Of a stretch of 64,000 bases of DNA, positions 35,768-47,683 are shown one piece after another (within the stretch, counting starts at the first letter, position 1; every line of letters starts with the position of its first letter). The notes under the pieces are model-generated. The model saw only the letters and a program-made list of their open reading frames with translations. It ran no database searches and was not told the DNA's origin. The stretch covers positions 34,087 through 98,086 of the forward strand of contig MDYQ01000613.1 in the NCBI GenBank assembly GCA_003024175.1. Reading direction: 5' to 3'. The DNA comes from Planoprotostelium fungivorum (lineage: Eukaryota; Evosea; Variosea; Cavosteliida; Cavosteliaceae). Made by a program: the position numbers and the translations under genes.

Positions 35768-38703
35768 TTAACCTTTGAATAATGTCTCTATGGATGTCCA
35801 ACCCGCAGGTTGCTCTTCTGGACTCTCCTCGATACGCTTCAAAAGCCTGAGTGACGGTGCATCTGTCGGCCGGATTTTTAGAGCCTCTCGTATCCTCTGC
35901 CGTGCATTCACCAGATCGTACATCTCCAAGTTGTGCAGCGCTTGCTCGTAGAGAGAATATACATCTGTCAAGGCTTCGTCTTTGTATGATAATTGGTAGA
36001 TGTTGAGCTGCGTCGTCTTTCCTGGCACTGTCACTGTTGCCAGCCGTCGTGACATGCACTCTTCTGGCAGCTTCTTGTTCACTGCCTCTGAGATGATGAT
36101 GTCTGTTCCGTACACCTGCCATCTCATCACTCTCTCTCTTCGTCTCCTCTATGTGAGCTCACCTTGTTGATGCCTTCTAGACGTGCAGCAATGTTGACGT
36201 TGTCGCCGATGACCGTATAGTTCATTCTCACATCTGATCCCATGTTGCCCACAAGCACCTCGCCCGTGTGTATGCCGATCCTTGTGTACAGCTGCACGCC
36301 AAACTTGTCCTTCCATCTCTTGTTGAGCTGATTTAACTCTCTCATACAAGCTAGAGCCGTCTGACAAGCCACGATGGGATGATTGTGTAATGATTCAGGC
36401 TTATTGAAGATGGACATCACGCAATCTTGAAATGTTCGTCAAGATGTGAGTGGCAATCGAGATTTCGTACCTCCGATGTATTTGTCCACTGTGCCACCGT
36501 GCTGGCTGATGATGAAAGTCATCGCGTCCAGATATTCCTCCGTCAGCGCAGCCAGCTGCATCGGCCTCATCGTCTCAGCTAATGACGTAAATCCCTATCT
36601 CGTGTTGGTATCATCAGCGATGAGTCTCGGTCACCTGAATATCTTGGAACATGATTGTAACCTGAATTTACGATGAGAAAGATGGGGGGGTAACGTTTGA
36701 ATGTTACCTTGGCAGGGCTGAGGTGAGCTACCGCCTCTCGGTTGTACTTGAGGATGTTCAATATCACCTGCCATTCCTTCATTCACTCCTCTACAATGAC
36801 GAGTGGTTACCTGATTGGGCACGAACTTGCGGAAACTCTTCAGAGCCGTGTGCAACTACACCAATCAGAACCTTTTGGTGAAGATGGAGTAAAACGACAA
36901 CGTGATGACGATGAGATGATCACCTGCATGAATGACGTCTGCAACAATTTAGCTTCGTAGAAACGCGGAGTCGATAGCTGTTTGAGATCCAATTCCATAC
37001 GAGCGACGCATCGAAGCTCTTGCGATAAGTCCTTCAGAGGTTTCGTCGTCCAGTAGGACACGATCAATACCACGAAGACTGAGATGGCCAAGATGCACAC
37101 GACAAAGATCAATACTGTTCTATCCATTCGATTCAGATTCAAGATGAACACGGTGAGTCTCACATGATATAGGTTCGTTGAATGCCATCTGTTTCATCCA
37201 CAGGATATAACTTGATCAAGGACCAACGGGCGAATGGCAAATTGTTCACTGGGACAGATTGTAATAAATAGCTGTGACCTCCTGCGCTGATGTACGTACT
37301 GTACGCATGGTCCGTCGTTACAGAGGCAGATGCGATCGATATCCAATCGACTGGGTGATTGGGTGCGTAAATTCGGGTGGAATAACCAGATCCGTTAGTG
37401 AAAGTGAGATCTCCATTGCACGATGCGACAAACATCCGATTGTGATTGATGATCATCGATAACACTCCATCTCCCGATGTCGAGTTCAAGATATCGACGA
37501 TGCTACGTGAAATTCAGTGAGTGGTGACACATGGATCGATCACTATTCATATGGATGTCTGAATATGAGAGAACGATATTGATTCTGACTCACGCTTGAG
37601 TGGTGACCACCGAATAGATTCCCACGAAAGGCTTACGGCTCGTATCGCAGAAGATGTGAGAGATCACGTAAGCGGACAGGATGGTGCCCGATTTGGCGGG
37701 AACTTGCACGATGTCGTCGTACTGATAAGTACTGTTACACGGAGGGTTGGGTCCCGTCAAAGCATCATAATAGACGTTCTTTGGAATGGTATCTGTACTC
37801 TTCAGCACACCATCATCTTTCCATCATGGTGATGGTGTTGGTTGGAAGAGACAAGCCTCACCATTGTAGAGAAAGGCGTTCGAATTGTAAGACAGACCGG
37901 CCTGTAAGAGGGGAGTGCCGCCGGTTCGCCAACGAGAGATGATGGTCTTACTAGGATCAGGGCTGGGATATGTGGAGACGAAGACGAGCGATTCTAAAGA
38001 GATCAGATGATGATCTCATCTATAATGCTCACTGTCAGCCGCGTATGATGAAGCTGCGATCTTTCCATCTGGAAAGCCGACGAGGAAATAATTGACGTTA
38101 TGGAACTGCACAAGACATCAATTCATGTGATGCCATAATGCATCACCTGTGTAACACTCGTCTGTGCATCGTCCATCCAGATGAGATAATTCTGTGGAAT
38201 CGGTATGGGATAGCTCCCATTCAATCGAAGTGGTTCGAGACCGAATGATACGAAAGCTACCGTTCCTGTAGACATTCAGATGTCGAATCACTTCGAATGA
38301 GCCTGCGGCGTACCGCAGAGCTCGAACGATCGGTGTGAGTCCACTCACTGCTCTGAACGAGATTGACTGCGAAACTCATTTTATTGGAGACGGATGCGCT
38401 CGTGATGATAGCATTCGATGAAGTTCTATCCTTGAGCGTATTCTGCACGAGTTTCTGTTGACTGACCACCGAGAAGGCTGAAAGAACTGCTGCCGTGATA
38501 GCGATCAGCAGGAGAGTCACCGAGATGTAGATGGACCGTATGGACAACAGTGAAGATAGCCTCTCCTTCCACACCCGGCCTCTGTGCCGTGAGCCGAAGC
38601 TAGCACCTGAGCTGAACGTCGATGGAATCTCGGAGCCTGATGAGGAGACTACAGACAGGGAGATGGGCTCATCACAGGGAGCTACCTTCGAAAGCCTCAC
38701 CAT
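35768..38703 (-). CDS. Receptor-type adenylate cyclase, copy B
   Basis: This gene has the same architecture as copy A, in tandem and in the same direction. The start at 38703 gives MVRLSKVAPCDEPISLSVVS, then TM1 (YISVTLLLIAITAAVLSAFS), a Cache-like ectodomain, TM2 (LIFVVCILAISVFVVLIVSY) and HAMP (TKPLKDLSQELRCVARMELD). In the cyclase domain TRIGIHTGEVLVGNMGSDVR and NYTVIGDNVNIAARLEG are identical to copy A, while the N-terminus and ectodomain have diverged. It ends at 35768 with EEQPAGWTSIETLFKG. Uneven divergence (catalytic part conserved, sensor changed) suggests different ligands with the same cAMP output. The intron positions I could compare in the catalytic part agree, supporting recent tandem duplication. 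Confidence 0.87.
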
Positions 38704-39392
38704 CGCGTGGCCTAGAGAACTTTGGCTTGTTTAGAGTAGAATATAAATATCTTCAGAGGAGCACCTTCCTTGTCTCGCAGGATAAGGTGAATTGAAAGGT
38801 CCCCTCGTATTTACACCTCGGCCACAATCAGATGAGAATTCTTCCCTATGGATTGATAACGCAAGGGTCTTGAGAGAAGCTGTGTGTTCGTCGTCACCAG
38901 CTTCATTTGTACCACCGTAGGATCGTGCGTAGATGTGACCGCAGCAAGGGTATCAGTCGTATTCAAGAAGAAACCGTTTTCTGTTACGGGGACCCAGACG
39001 AGAGTTCTAAATCAGAATCGCCTACAGCCTTAGATGGTTCGGGGATCCTCACGCTGCAGTACAGTTACGAATGTCTTCTCGAGGTGTGAGGAACGACAGT
39101 AATGCACATCGCCCTTATCCCAAATCACTCAGAGAGACATTGGTAACTGCAATAGCGATTTTTCCAAGCCCATCACGTTCCTGCTAGCATGAGATGAGAC
39201 ATTCTCCGTAAATTCGACTGGCCGTATGGCATCACACGCCCTAAATACTTCCCTGTAATTTTGGAATAAGAGTGTTGAGTGCGTTGAAACGGGAATCCTG
39301 CGAGATCGCAGAAATGAAAAGTGAAAGAAAAGATCAGCTGATCTCGACATCAGATCCCACACAACAAACAGCAACCACAGAAACACATCATC
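38704..39392. other. Divergent intergenic region between cyclase B and the MAPR gene
   Basis: About 690 bp hold the promoters of two divergent genes. A 60-codon plus-strand frame (38907-39089) is present but has no visible domain. No TATA box or RNA gene is recognised. Confidence 0.4.
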
Positions 39393-39796
39393 ATGGCATT
39401 CAAGTTACCAGACAAACCCCCCGCCTCACCACTCGACGGAAAGTTCACATTAGAAGAGCTCGCTCAATTCAACGGAAGTGATGCCTCTAAGCCCATCTAT
39501 GTGGCCATCAAAGGAACAGTCTTCGACGTCAGCAGTAAGCCCGAGATGTATGGACCCGGTAAGAGCTACAATGTATTCGCTGGAAAAGACGGAAGTAGAG
39601 GCCTTGGAAAGAGCTCCACGAAGCCAGAGGATGCTATCGCAGATACAACGTGAGTGATAGATGCATCACATCTCGATCTGATGTGATAACCAGCGGTATG
39701 ACAGCATCAGAACTGAAAGTGCTGGATGATTGGTTTGCCTTCTTCGAGAAGAGATATCAGATCGTCGGCCATGTCGTTAATGGACCGAAATTGTGA
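39393..39796 (+). CDS. Membrane-associated progesterone receptor (MAPR)-type cytochrome b5-like heme protein
   Basis: Two exons are joined over a roughly 44-nt intron. Exon 1 encodes FTLEELAQFNGSDASKPIYV, AIKGTVFDVSSKPEMYGPG and KSYNVFAGKDGSRGLGKSS. Exon 2 completes the domain with GMTASELKVLDDWFAFFEKR and ends at 39796. This is the MAPR branch of the cytochrome b5 fold, with the Tyr of YGPG/YNVFAG that ligates heme. The protein is about 115 residues and has no N-terminal membrane helix, unlike PGRMC1, so it is a soluble single-domain form. Such proteins bind heme and support P450 or sterol metabolism. A cytosolic role here is inferred. Confidence 0.9.
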
Positions 39797-40010
39797 GAAT
39801 ATAGAACATTGGCTGTACATTCCTCCTCTGTCATCGCGGTCGGTCTCTGTTACCTTTGTGAATATAAGATATCACACATGCAAGGAAATGGATCGAGATC
39901 TATCCAATCATGTCCAATCGATACGTATACACGATCGAGTCACCCGGTGCATCCCATCCTCATACGACAGACACACGTACACGTAGTAGTTGATTTATGT
40001 CTCGTCTCGT

Positions 40011-40793
40011 TTATCCCTTGCTGGGGTAGACCTTGTTGTCGTTCTCCCTCTGGTAAGGTACAGTGGCCTCCGTGGCAGTGCCGTGGTGCTTCGAGTGCTC
40101 AGACTTCTCGGCTCTTCTCTGCTCCTTCAGCTCGGCCTCCTTCAACTTCTGCTCGTGCTCTTGCTTCTGCTCGGTCATCTCCTTCGATGTCTCTTCAGTC
40201 TGCTTGACGTGATTGGGGTGGCTGTGATCTCCCTCCTTGACTAAATGGGGATGATCGGCCTGGTGGTGTCTGGCTCCTCCGGCCTTGACTGCCTTGTGCA
40301 GGCCTGGAACATCTTCGGGTCTCTTCAAGTGCGGCTCTCCATCTTCTTCCTTCTCCTTGATCTCCTCCTTCTTCTCGGATGCCTTCTCCTTGACCTCCTC
40401 CTTTTTCTCAGATGCCTTCTCGGTAGCTCCCAGGACGGCCTCCTTGGCTTGTGTGGCCTTCTCTGCAACAAACTCCTTGGCTTGTTCGATCTTCTCTTGA
40501 GCGGCGTTGACGTTCTCGTTGTTCTCGCCCAATACGAGGTTCTAAAGGGGAAGATCAGAAAATGCAGGTGGAAATGAAAATGGAGATTTCACCTTGGCCT
40601 TCTCGGTCAGGGTCTCGGTGGACTCTTTGGAGGCATCAGCCTTGGCTTCAGGCTCGGCGTGGGCGGCCTCCTTTCCTAATACGACCTCCTTGGCTGCCTC
40701 AACGGTGTCTTTGATGAAGCCGGTGACGCTGGCAAGGATGCCAGTGCTCTCGGTCTGGGTGTTGTCTTGTGGGTTGCTGTTGTTATCGGACAT
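40011..40793 (-). CDS. LEA-like hydrophilic stress protein
   Basis: Two exons, start 40793 and stop 40011. Exon 1 reads GILASVTGFIKDTVEAAKEV then VLGKEAAHAEPEAKADASKE. Exon 2 reads QEKIEQAKEFVAEKATQAKE followed by three copies of a KASEKKEEVKE-type unit, then a His-rich region and a Gln/Glu/Lys helix. Composition is almost entirely Ala, Glu, Lys, Gln and Asp, with amphipathic 11-residue periodicity as in group 3 LEA proteins, which are disordered when hydrated and protect membranes and proteins on drying. About 240 residues, with no signal peptide. This fits an organism that forms cysts or tolerates desiccation. The family call is by composition and repeat pattern. Confidence 0.7.
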
Positions 40794-40922
40794 CGTGCTT
40801 TCGGTTGCTTGCGGTGGTGATTTGTGTCGAGTTCGCTCTTACAAATGGTTTGACGCTTTCTACGAGTTTTCGTTCGATTGCACTACGTAATCACGTGACC
40901 ATGGACTTTTCAAAGTCTGACA

Positions 40923-41263
40923 TCAGCAACGCCAGCTCAAGACGGTGATTGGAATGAAAACGAAGAGAGAACAGATGAAGGAGAGGGTAGGATCGTCTTC
41001 TACTTCTATGTAGAAGTTGGGCGACGGCAGTGTGGAGTGGACCTTGTTTGTGGTCGCATTGGTGTGAGGGTGACGGAAGATTGTCTGTGGGGCAGTGAGA
41101 GTCAGATGTGGAGTGAAAGAGATGAAAATGAAATCAACGTGAGGATCATCACGACTGTAAACGAGGCGCTGCAGACAGTTCATTCTGTGATCGTTGTCTT
41201 CACATCAGTGAGCTCTTCGATATCATCAACCTCGTGCATCTTCAAAGAATGGCAGTAATGCAT
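40923..41263 (-). CDS. Small predicted membrane protein
   Basis: The ATG at 41263 starts MHYCHSLKMHEVDDIEELTD. If a 35-nt GTGAAG...CTGCAG intron is removed, the frame continues as RLVYSRDDPHVDFIFISFTP and ends at 40923. The C-terminal hydrophobic segment is FICSLFVFIPITVLSW. About 100 residues. I do not recognise a family. Other splice choices give shorter products, so the model is tentative. Confidence 0.35.
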
Positions 41264-41312
41264 GTTACATGATTACGTTTTGTGGAAACACTTTATGATA
41301 CTGAAAACAAAC

Positions 41313-41840
41313 TTAGGCAGAGTAGTTCTTCTCGATGATTCCTTTCAGCTTGTTCTGATCGGCTCCGACCAGATCAGCGACCTTCTTTCCACCCTTGAAG
41401 AACAAAAATGTAGGCATGGCGGCAATGTTGTGTTCCTTTGAGATACCCTGGAACATGTGAGTCGACTCTATGTAAGACGCAGATGTTTCACCTCCTGCTC
41501 CTCTACATTGACTTTAACGAATTGAGCGTTGGTGAATTCGTTGCTGAGGGTCTCCAGAAATGGAGCGATTCTCTTGCAGGGTCCGCACCAGTCAGCAAAG
41601 AAGTCGACAACCGTCTGTGGGCGTGATTCAGAATCGATGAGTGGGCCGTAAACGATTAATATATGTGGAGAAGTGAAAACAAGAAGGGAGGAGCTTTCGT
41701 GTGAGACTCCTCTCCCTTTCACGTTGTCTCCTCATTTGTAATCGTATCGTTAACGATCGATGAAAGTGCTCTCTCACCAGAGTGTCCTTTGCAATGATGG
41801 AGTTGAACTGTTCAGTGGAGGTGATGTGTTGAACGGGCAT
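41313..41840 (-). CDS. Thioredoxin
   Basis: The frame starts MPVQHITSTEQFNSIIAKDT at 41840. Two introns later come the active site VVDFFADWCGPCKRIAPFLE, with the WCGPC redox pair, and NAQFVKVNVEEQE. The last exon has EHNIAAMPTFLFFKGGKKVA, with the cis-Pro in AMPTF, and ends in NYSA at 41313. About 105 residues, a complete classical cytosolic thioredoxin with no targeting sequence. Confidence 0.95.
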
Positions 41841-41970
41841 TGTTGTGTGATTTATAGACCTCTTTGCTCCCTCGATAATAATATGATATCATACTGACGT
41901 CAACTTCCCGCAATTTTTGATCTCCGATATTTTGATGGCGTCAACAGCAGTCACCCTCTTTATTTTCCGT

Positions 41971-44900
41971 TTACGACCTGTGACCCTCCAGATAGCTGAT
42001 GACGACAGCACCCCTCTTCACGTTCTTGTACAGAGGGCTCAGCCTCTGGTTCTTGAGATGGGCCTTGGCATCGTGATCGGTCCGATTCATGAGAACCGCG
42101 AGGATGTTCCTCTTATTGAGGATGTCTCCCGATTCGGGTAGAGAGTTATACTGGGCCAGCAGCTCTTCTGTCGGTGCACTGAGCAAGAGAGCACAGACCT
42201 TCTTGAAATGAGATGATTCCTTCAAGATGATGTTCTCGGGTAAGCCCTGTGGGTTCCCGTCCTCATCCCTTGCGAGGAAAAAGTCTTCCGTCTTCTGTAG
42301 GAGATGTTAGTGTCTGTCGAAACAATAACATCATGTTCACTGACCCTGACGTCTACGAGGATCTGAGCCGCGTCTTTCGGTTCGAAGGCTCTTCCGTTGC
42401 CCGCATACATCGTGACGTAATGGATGGCCTCTATCATCATACGGTAGATCCAGAAGATGACATCTTTAGAGGTGGACTCCGGAGCTGGTGAATACTTAGA
42501 AAGGAGAGAGAGGGATAAGATGTACTCGATGAGCATATGCCCTCCAACAAAGGATCGACTGATTGTGCCAGGAACTCATTGATCTTGACGGGACTGGTTT
42601 TGACCCCGGGGAAGTAAAGAGGTTCCAAGAGATTGTTTCTGAAGTGAAAGAAGACGATCTTCGTACCTGATGGTGGTGTCAATCGCATGACGATATCAGA
42701 TGATGTCGATGTCTTTACCGATGTATTTCAGCATCTCTGCGATTCCCTTGTCGATTTCCGTCTCACTCGTCGTGAATCTCGAGTCCCAAAAAGCGTCATC
42801 GGCTGGAACACCTGGGTGGTTTTAATCTCCACAATTGGGACCTTCTCCCACCAGCGACAGCCGCCTTGTCCTTCAGTATCTTCTTATAAGCAGGTAACTG
42901 ATCCCGAACGAACAATAGATTACAGAGACGACAGAGTAACTATGATTCACGTCAGCATGAATATTCTACGATGATGATGGTGTCTGTTGAGGTATGATGG
43001 TGTCTGTGATGGTGGACGATGATATGATGATGTGATGATGATGATGATGATGATGTGATGATGTGATGATGTGATGATGATGTGATGATGTGATGATGAT
43101 GTAATGATTGATGGTGATCTACGACTCACGTGTGATAACTTCTGTTCGGTGAACCTCTGGTATGTCACCGGGTCCAAATAAAAGACCGACTCGTGCTTCT
43201 TCCCCACCAGAGCCGAAACCTGCGATTCTCTCTTTCCCTTCATCCTCACGTTACCACAAGGTGGTATCAGCTGATTCTGCACCCATTCAATCTACAACGA
43301 GGCACTCCTCCTCACCCTGCCCGACGTGACGGAATAGAGGGTGTGGATGTAGCTGTGGAGTGTCCTGTTGATCGAGGCTGACATCGTGCCCACAAAGAAC
43401 TCGCACAATTCCGTGATAGGAAGGGAGAACATGAATGGTGTCACTTGCATGAAGATCTCAAATATGTCCAAGGCCGATGCAGAGTGACTGTTCACGTCAG
43501 ATGTGTCAAAGTGACAGTTCCCACAATAATTCTTCGGAAACAGGTGTCCAGGTCTCGGCCTGGAGCGACCTCTCTACAAAGGTGGATAATACTTCCTCTT
43601 GTGTCTGGATGAAAGAAGAGACGAGGGGTGAATACATGGCAACCAAGTTGGGCAGGCCGTTCTATTCGAATGAGAAGGTATGACGTGTGATGACGTCATC
43701 ACCGGATCTATACCCGCGTCGGTGAATGATTTCGAAATTTCGACGAAAATTTTCATGAGGGCGGCGATTTCTGTGCTGAGTGTCGAGCAGTGCCTGAGGA
43801 ACTCCGTGACGTCGTTGGTGTACAGTCGTGATATCTTACCGTGGGTCACGCGTTGTAGACGAACGAGATTTTCACCTCTTGTAGGAAGAAACTGAAAGAA
43901 GAAGAACTCTGTCTATCCGTTCTCGGTGTGATCTCTAACGTTGCCAATTGTGGTAAGAAGTACTGAGACGTTTGGTCAGCGCGAAGAAGTGAGGCTGATG
44001 TCATGCGAGATAGAGTGAAGGACAGTGCAGAGTGGATCACCTTGATCTCGTATTTGACGTCTTTCTGCATCTGCTGTAGGATTTCGGTGAAGGCATCAGC
44101 ACTCCATGGTTTCAGAGCGGCAGAGCTGAGTCGGACGTAATAACTGATTCCAGATTTCATTTCGAACTGTTTCAGTTCATCGTGTAATCTGTTTCGTAAC
44201 GTCAGTACCACACGAAGACGTTGGTCAGGATGGTCATGATGATCGCGATGATCGCACGTGATCGTCGATGATGGTGATGATCGTGATCATGATCGACTCA
44301 CTTGTCTTCGTAATCCTTTGTGGATGCATTGGGTGACATCATGGACCGAATGTACACGATATCTTGAAAGATGCCCCAGTACTGTCCCAACAGTGACTCT
44401 GTCCTCACACAGTTCTTCCTGTAGTCACTCAACTGTTCCCGGAAAAATACCGCCATCTCCTCTACAATTCGATTCCTGTAATTGAATTCTGAGAAGAATT
44501 TCAGAACTGGAATTTTGGCGGGAAAATCACCCTCGGTGTCTCTGTCGAATTTGGCCGATCTCAATTTCGTGACGTCATCACGAACAACAGACAGCAGCTC
44601 CAATCGTTCAGGATACTCTCTAAATTGTCTGAAATTTGCCCGCATGAACCTGTACACAGTCGGTCGTATGTCATACCTCCCCCTCACCCCATCGTATGGT
44701 TCTCCGATGAGATATCATATCTCATGCGGAAATAAGAGAGATACTGGAACACCCTGGCCTGATCACCTCTACCCAACAATTTACCTCCTTTTATTGTCAG
44801 TCTACAACGAGACATCTTCTCACCCTCAGCGAAGCAGGCCTCCAATAGAGGCTCGTACAATTTCGTGTTGAGAGGGTAAGGATAAGGCACGTGATACTGC

Positions 44901-46170
44901 TCGTTATCCCCGCCCAAATGATTTTTCAATACGGAGATCAATCCATCGAGGTGGCCTGGGAAGAGTTACGTCGGGGTTACGTCGGAGGGAGTCACCAGCT
45001 TGAGATGGATCGTTTGGATCGGTTTCGAGAGTAGAACGGAGCTCGTCTAAGAATTCAGCCGGTGTCTTCTGTTGTATTTGTGAGATGATGATGATGATGA
45101 TGATGATCGGGGAGACGATGATGAGATGGATACGATGATGTTGATGGTGGGAGGATGAGACAACCTTGAAGTCTTCCAATAATTCGATGGTGGGCTCTCC
45201 ATAGCGAAATAGGTGACCCAGGGCGATGTTGAAGATGATCATGGCCTGTCTGTCTCTCCACTCCTGATCATCATTCGATCAATCATTTCTCTCGTTTGAT
45301 GATTTTATCACCTTGTATTTGGCTTCCAACGTATCATCGGGTGGTGATTGGGGAAGATGTCTAATGAACTCTGACTTGTCTAGTTTGAACAGACGGACTC
45401 TCTCCTCCATGGAAGTTGCTACGGATACCTTCCAATCACTTCCGTTCTGTCCGTGTGAGTTAATTACAAGTGTCGTATGATTTCTGATGATTGAGATCAC
45501 CTGTAAGATGGAAACGGGTAGGGTGGGATCCAAATTGACTTTAGGAAGGATGAGCTCTCTGATCCCTTGGACATCGTCTGGTGATATGGAATCACTGGAT
45601 AGATTGTTCGTGCACAACAGAAGAGATTCGTATGCAGCGCTGGCCTTTTCTTTTGGAGATAGAGGCCACACTGGACATGTACAATGGATGGGTGATGTCT
45701 TTTTCGTGTTGATCTGTTCCTGGTAGTTGATGTGCATGGCTGCAAATTCGGTCTCTGATGGTTTCGCAGGTCGGCGTGGTACCGGTGGAGGAGGTGCCAC
45801 CGCTAACGAAGGTGATTTGGAAACATTTGCAGGTGATGTAGTGGTGCTCCCAGGCCGAGGTATAGATGGACGTGGAGGAGGTGGACATACGGCTCTTGCC
45901 GAGAAACGTGTACCACTGTTCGCATGCTGAAGGAGAGAAGATACTTGGATCTGTGACGCAATTGAGGATGCGACGTGAACGTAAGAGTATCACCTGTTCT
46001 AGATAGACATTTGACAAGTTCTTCGGTTGGTCTGGGAGATCTGTAATGAGATCTTTGCTCGCCAATTGTTCGAGAACAAAACGGAGCAACAGATCACGAT
46101 CTTGTGATCTGACGAACATTTAGAGGTCGAGGAGAAGTTTGAACGGAGGCGACACTCACTTGTGTTCCAT
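41971..46170 (-). CDS. MUN-domain protein of the Munc13 / plant PATROL1 (DUF810) type
   Basis: The start at 46170 reads MEHK across a 52-nt intron into SQDRDLLLRFVLEQLASKD. A Pro-rich segment (MAPPPPVPRRPAKPSE) and many alpha-helical exons follow. The diagnostic region is at 44.8-45.8 kb: KASAAYESLLLCTNNLSS, then EWRDRQAMIIFNIALGHLF, then PLNTKLYEPLLEACFAEG. The last resembles the 'RLYQMLLEACF' block of PATROL1-like proteins. The C-terminal part (42-44 kb) is long and helical and ends in GAVVISYLEGHRS at 41971. Munc13-family MUN domains act in SNARE priming and vesicle tethering; PATROL1 delivers a plasma-membrane proton pump. A trafficking role is inferred from family. One intron holds a GATGATG array. 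The N-terminal boundary was set by frame continuity. Confidence 0.62.
43012..43108. repeat. GATGATGTGATGATG microsatellite in an intron of the MUN gene
   Basis: About 100 bp of tandem GATGATG/GTGATGATG units. The flanking minus-strand exons read YQRFTEQKLSH on one side and another helical exon on the other. The array makes this intron several times longer than its neighbours, as in Raptor and separase. Confidence 0.85.
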
Positions 46171-46505
46171 GACGATGCTTTATGCCTCGGATCGGTAACA
46201 TCGTCATTTTTCTTGAAAATGTAAAATGTCATCGTTCATGGTTGATGGATTCTCATCGTACAACAAAGAAGAGGAGAGAACCGACATCAGCATATCCATA
46301 GATTGGACTGCGACGGCTGGCTGCACTTTATCAAAGACATCTATTGTCTCGTGTGGAATCGTGTACAGTGCTCTGCAGCTCTGATCCTCAGTTTAATTGT
46401 TCATCTTTGTTTCTTCACAACTTCATCTGATCACCCTCTTTTCCACGGATTTCGATCGTTTGTTACAACGAGACAGCCGATGGCATGTGATCACATCACA
46501 TCACA
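46171..46505. promoter_or_regulatory. Divergent promoter region between the MUN gene and REXO2
   Basis: This 335-bp gap lies between two divergent start codons. It contains TGATCACATCACATCACA just before the REXO2 ATG. No TATA box is seen. Promoter function is inferred from position. Confidence 0.4.
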
Positions 46506-47543
46506 ATGTTATCACGATCTCTCCGTTTCAAGATACCTCTGGTGAGGAATGTCAAACCTAGACAGTTCACCACTGCCATCAAACCCACCCAAGGAATGTT
46601 TAAGAACTCTGAGCCTCTCACCGACGAGCAAATGAGAGCCAAGATGTTCGCCAAGAGGCCGCACATCGATGCAACCAACATCGTCTGGGTCGACTGCGAG
46701 ATGACAGGTCTCACAGATAAAGATGTGGTCTTAGAGGTGGCTTGTGCCATCACAGACGCTCAGTTGAACATTTTAACAAAGGTCATGTTTCACAATTGTC
46801 ACGCGTGCTGACCGATTGAAGGAGTTCAACATCGTATTGGGAGCTACGGAGGAACAATTGAGTCGGATGACAGAGATTCCTCTTAAGATGCACACAGAGG
46901 TGAGACGATCATCTTCGATCATTTCAGTTCTGATGGATGATAGAATGGTCTATTGGAAGCCGTTAAGAACAGTAAAGTGCGTCATCATCAATCTCATCAC
47001 ACTCATCGCGAACAGATCACCTACGAAGAAGCAGACGAAGCACTTCGAGAGTACATCAAGCCCTTTATCTGGGAGAGAGTGAGTCACCAACATCATCTCC
47101 ATCTTGCAACGATCATTGATCGATCTTGCATTGATCATTGATCGTGCCGCCAGACTTCCCCTTGCGCTGGCAATTCAGTCCACGTGGACAGAATGTTCTT
47201 AGCGAGACAATTTCCCCTCTTCAACTCTTTTCTCTCACACAGAAACATCGACGTCAGCTCGCTCAAAGAACTCGCTCAGAGGTGATCATCATCATCGTGA
47301 CAGTGTCATCGCATCCATTCTGTCGATCGACGATGATGAAAAGTCGATGATGTTGACATGAACAGATGGAATCCAGAGATCTTTCAAAAGTTTCCAGTGG
47401 AGCAGATGGCAGGGAAACACAGGGCCCTGGGGGACATTCGAAACAGCATCAAGCAACTCAAGTTTTACAAGGAACACTTTATCATTCCACAGCCCACAAA
47501 CACCTTCTTCGTCAAGCCGAAACCCGATAAAAGGAGACGATGA
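46506..47543 (+). CDS. REXO2: Oligoribonuclease (small-fragment 3'-5' exonuclease)
   Basis: This enzyme degrades 2-5-mer RNA left by other nucleases. The N-terminus MLSRSLRFKIPLVRNVKPRQ is basic and free of acidic residues, consistent with mitochondrial import. DEDDh motifs are present: IVWVDCEMTGLTDKD (Exo I), CAGNSVHVDRMFLARQF (Exo II, family usually CPLAGNSV-x-D) and HRALGDIRNSIKQLKFY (Exo III, His plus Asp). Six exons are joined over short introns. The stop is at 47541-47543 after a basic tail (KPKPDKRRR). All catalytic acids are kept. It lies 140 bp from the separase stop, tail-to-tail. Confidence 0.94.
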
Positions 47544-47683
47544 GATGCACCGTGTCTTCATCATGCGATATAACGAACTAGAGCCCATCATGCAGACGAC
47601 GATCAACACCATCTTCCCTCTCTTCTCTTGTGATCCACTCGCTCACAAACACACACGTCGATTCTTATCTCAGAAAGAGTCTT

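Noticed and set aside
44795-44830. 22-nt intron ending at GTTGTAG in the MUN gene
   Set aside because: Ending there makes a stop; a 36-nt intron ending AATAAAAG restores the frame, so the motif is internal. The intron family is therefore short but not as short as it first appears.
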